Assembly: GCA_963756025.1 (NCBI GenBank)
Contig: CAVWMF010000007.1
Location: 1,116,001-1,180,000 of the forward strand
Origin: Bog-473 sp963756025
GTDB lineage: Bacteria > Actinomycetota > Acidimicrobiia > Acidimicrobiales > RAAP-2
DNA length: 64,000 bases
Direction of reading: 5' to 3'
The position numbers and the translations under genes were made by a program. This document shows positions 63,606-64,000 of this stretch, piece after piece. The notes below the pieces were generated by a model that was not told the DNA's origin, did no database searches, and saw only the letters and a program-made list of their open reading frames with translations. Every line of letters starts with the position of its first letter. Positions within the stretch are counted from its first letter, which is position 1.

Positions 63606-64000
63606 TCAGAGAGGTGCCGATCCGCCCGATTCTCGAATGTCGAGCGGCTCCGGCTCGACCAGGGGGAGCCGGGCCACGAACCAAGTGTCTCCCGGCACGG
63701 ATTCGAGTCTCAGGTCACCATGATGCTTGTTGACAACGATGCGCCAAGAAATATCGAGTCCGAGTCCGGTCCCTTCTCCGAACGGCTTGGTCGTGAAGAA
63801 GGGCTCGAAGATCCGTGAGCGGATCTCCTCAGGAACGCCCGGACCGGTGTCCCCGATCTGCACGACCAGGAACTCCTCGTCGCGCGATGTCCGGATCGTC
63901 AGCTTTCCTATTCCCTCCATGGCGCCGATGGCATTGTCGATCAGGTTCGTCCACACCTGATTGAGTTCGGCGGCATAGGCGGGAATAGGGGGAAGCGACC
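63606..64000 (-). CDS. Histidine kinase, C-terminal ATPase domain (runs off right edge)
   Basis: 131 residues are visible, ending at 63606. They are the GHKL ATPase domain: N-box ELNQVWTNLIDNAIGAM, G1 GDTGPGVPEEI, F-box IFEPFFTTKP, and G2 GEGTGLGLDI. The sensor and phospho-acceptor histidine lie beyond base 64000. The partial gene continues in frame to the window edge. Confidence 0.88.
   Translation of the reverse strand, partial: SLPPIPAYAAELNQVWTNLIDNAIGAMEGIGKLTIRTSRDEEFLVVQIGDTGPGVPEEIRSRIFEPFFTTKPFGEGTGLGLDISWRIVVNKHHGDLRLESVPGDTWFVARLPLVEPEPLDIRESGGSAPL

Noticed and set aside
1..64000. tRNA, rRNA, CRISPR, IS elements, phage genes
   Set aside because: None recognised on reading the window; no transposase motifs, repeat-spacer arrays or tRNA cloverleaf signatures were seen.

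Overview
The window is high-GC DNA with many GTG/TTG starts, stop-start overlaps of the ATGA, GTGA and TGATG type, and actinobacterial family content: a DHA2-type MFS pump with a TetR partner, thiolase/DUF35 pairs, several amidohydrolase-2 enzymes and Baeyer-Villiger monooxygenases. This suggests a chromosomal segment of an actinobacterium, perhaps an acidimicrobial soil or water lineage; that placement is inference. I saw no rRNA, tRNA, CRISPR array, insertion sequence or phage gene.

Bases 1-20,000 look like a nitrogen-acquisition region. A minus-strand operon (3813 down past base 1) encodes two DUF1989 proteins and a biotin-dependent urea/guanidine-type carboxylase. It is divergent from a TetR regulator, with an inverted repeat between them that recurs in part before a downstream isochorismatase-family hydrolase. 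From that hydrolase to 17582, plus-strand genes are nearly all overlapped: solute-binding protein, GlnT-type glutamine synthetase, creatininase-family hydrolase, PuuD-like gamma-glutamyl hydrolase, fused double ABC ATPase, two permeases, ureohydrolase, Rieske oxygenase, an unknown protein and a metallo-beta-lactamase hydrolase. Converging on it are an M20 amidohydrolase and an allantoinase-like enzyme. The set reads as import and dismantling of a guanidino, amide or N-methylated compound.

Bases 20,200-24,000 hold two amidohydrolase-2 genes and glucose-6-phosphate dehydrogenase. Bases 24,000-43,400 are mixed housekeeping and accessory genes: a triply frameshifted copper ATPase, quinone oxidoreductase, a TetR/MFS efflux pair with a clear operator-promoter, SIMPL protein, enoyl-CoA hydratase, GNAT, class II aldolase, FUSC transporter, CoA-transferase, EamA-like transporter, orotate phosphoribosyltransferase, a Baeyer-Villiger monooxygenase, dihydrofolate reductase and a D-aminoacylase-like hydrolase.

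Bases 43,970-52,107 are a second distinctive unit: a six-gene minus operon (PaaK-like ligase, a short lidless ligase-like protein, an unusual acyl-CoA ligase, a thiolase-fold protein without the usual cysteine, a DUF35 zinc-ribbon protein, an amidohydrolase) facing a TetR-DUF2889 pair across a well-formed promoter and palindrome. This resembles a CoA-dependent degradation pathway ending in aldol-type cleavage.

Bases 52,100-64,000 carry another quinone oxidoreductase, a YihY membrane protein, a protein phosphatase, an amidohydrolase, a decayed surface protein, a YghZ-like aldo-keto reductase, a 4-hydroxyacetophenone-monooxygenase-type enzyme with an FAD-linked oxidase, and a STAS/histidine-kinase signalling group cut by the window edge. 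Several genes between 24 kb and 58 kb are broken by single-base indels, often in short homopolymers, while the first 23 kb shows none. Sequencing error and recent decay are both possible.
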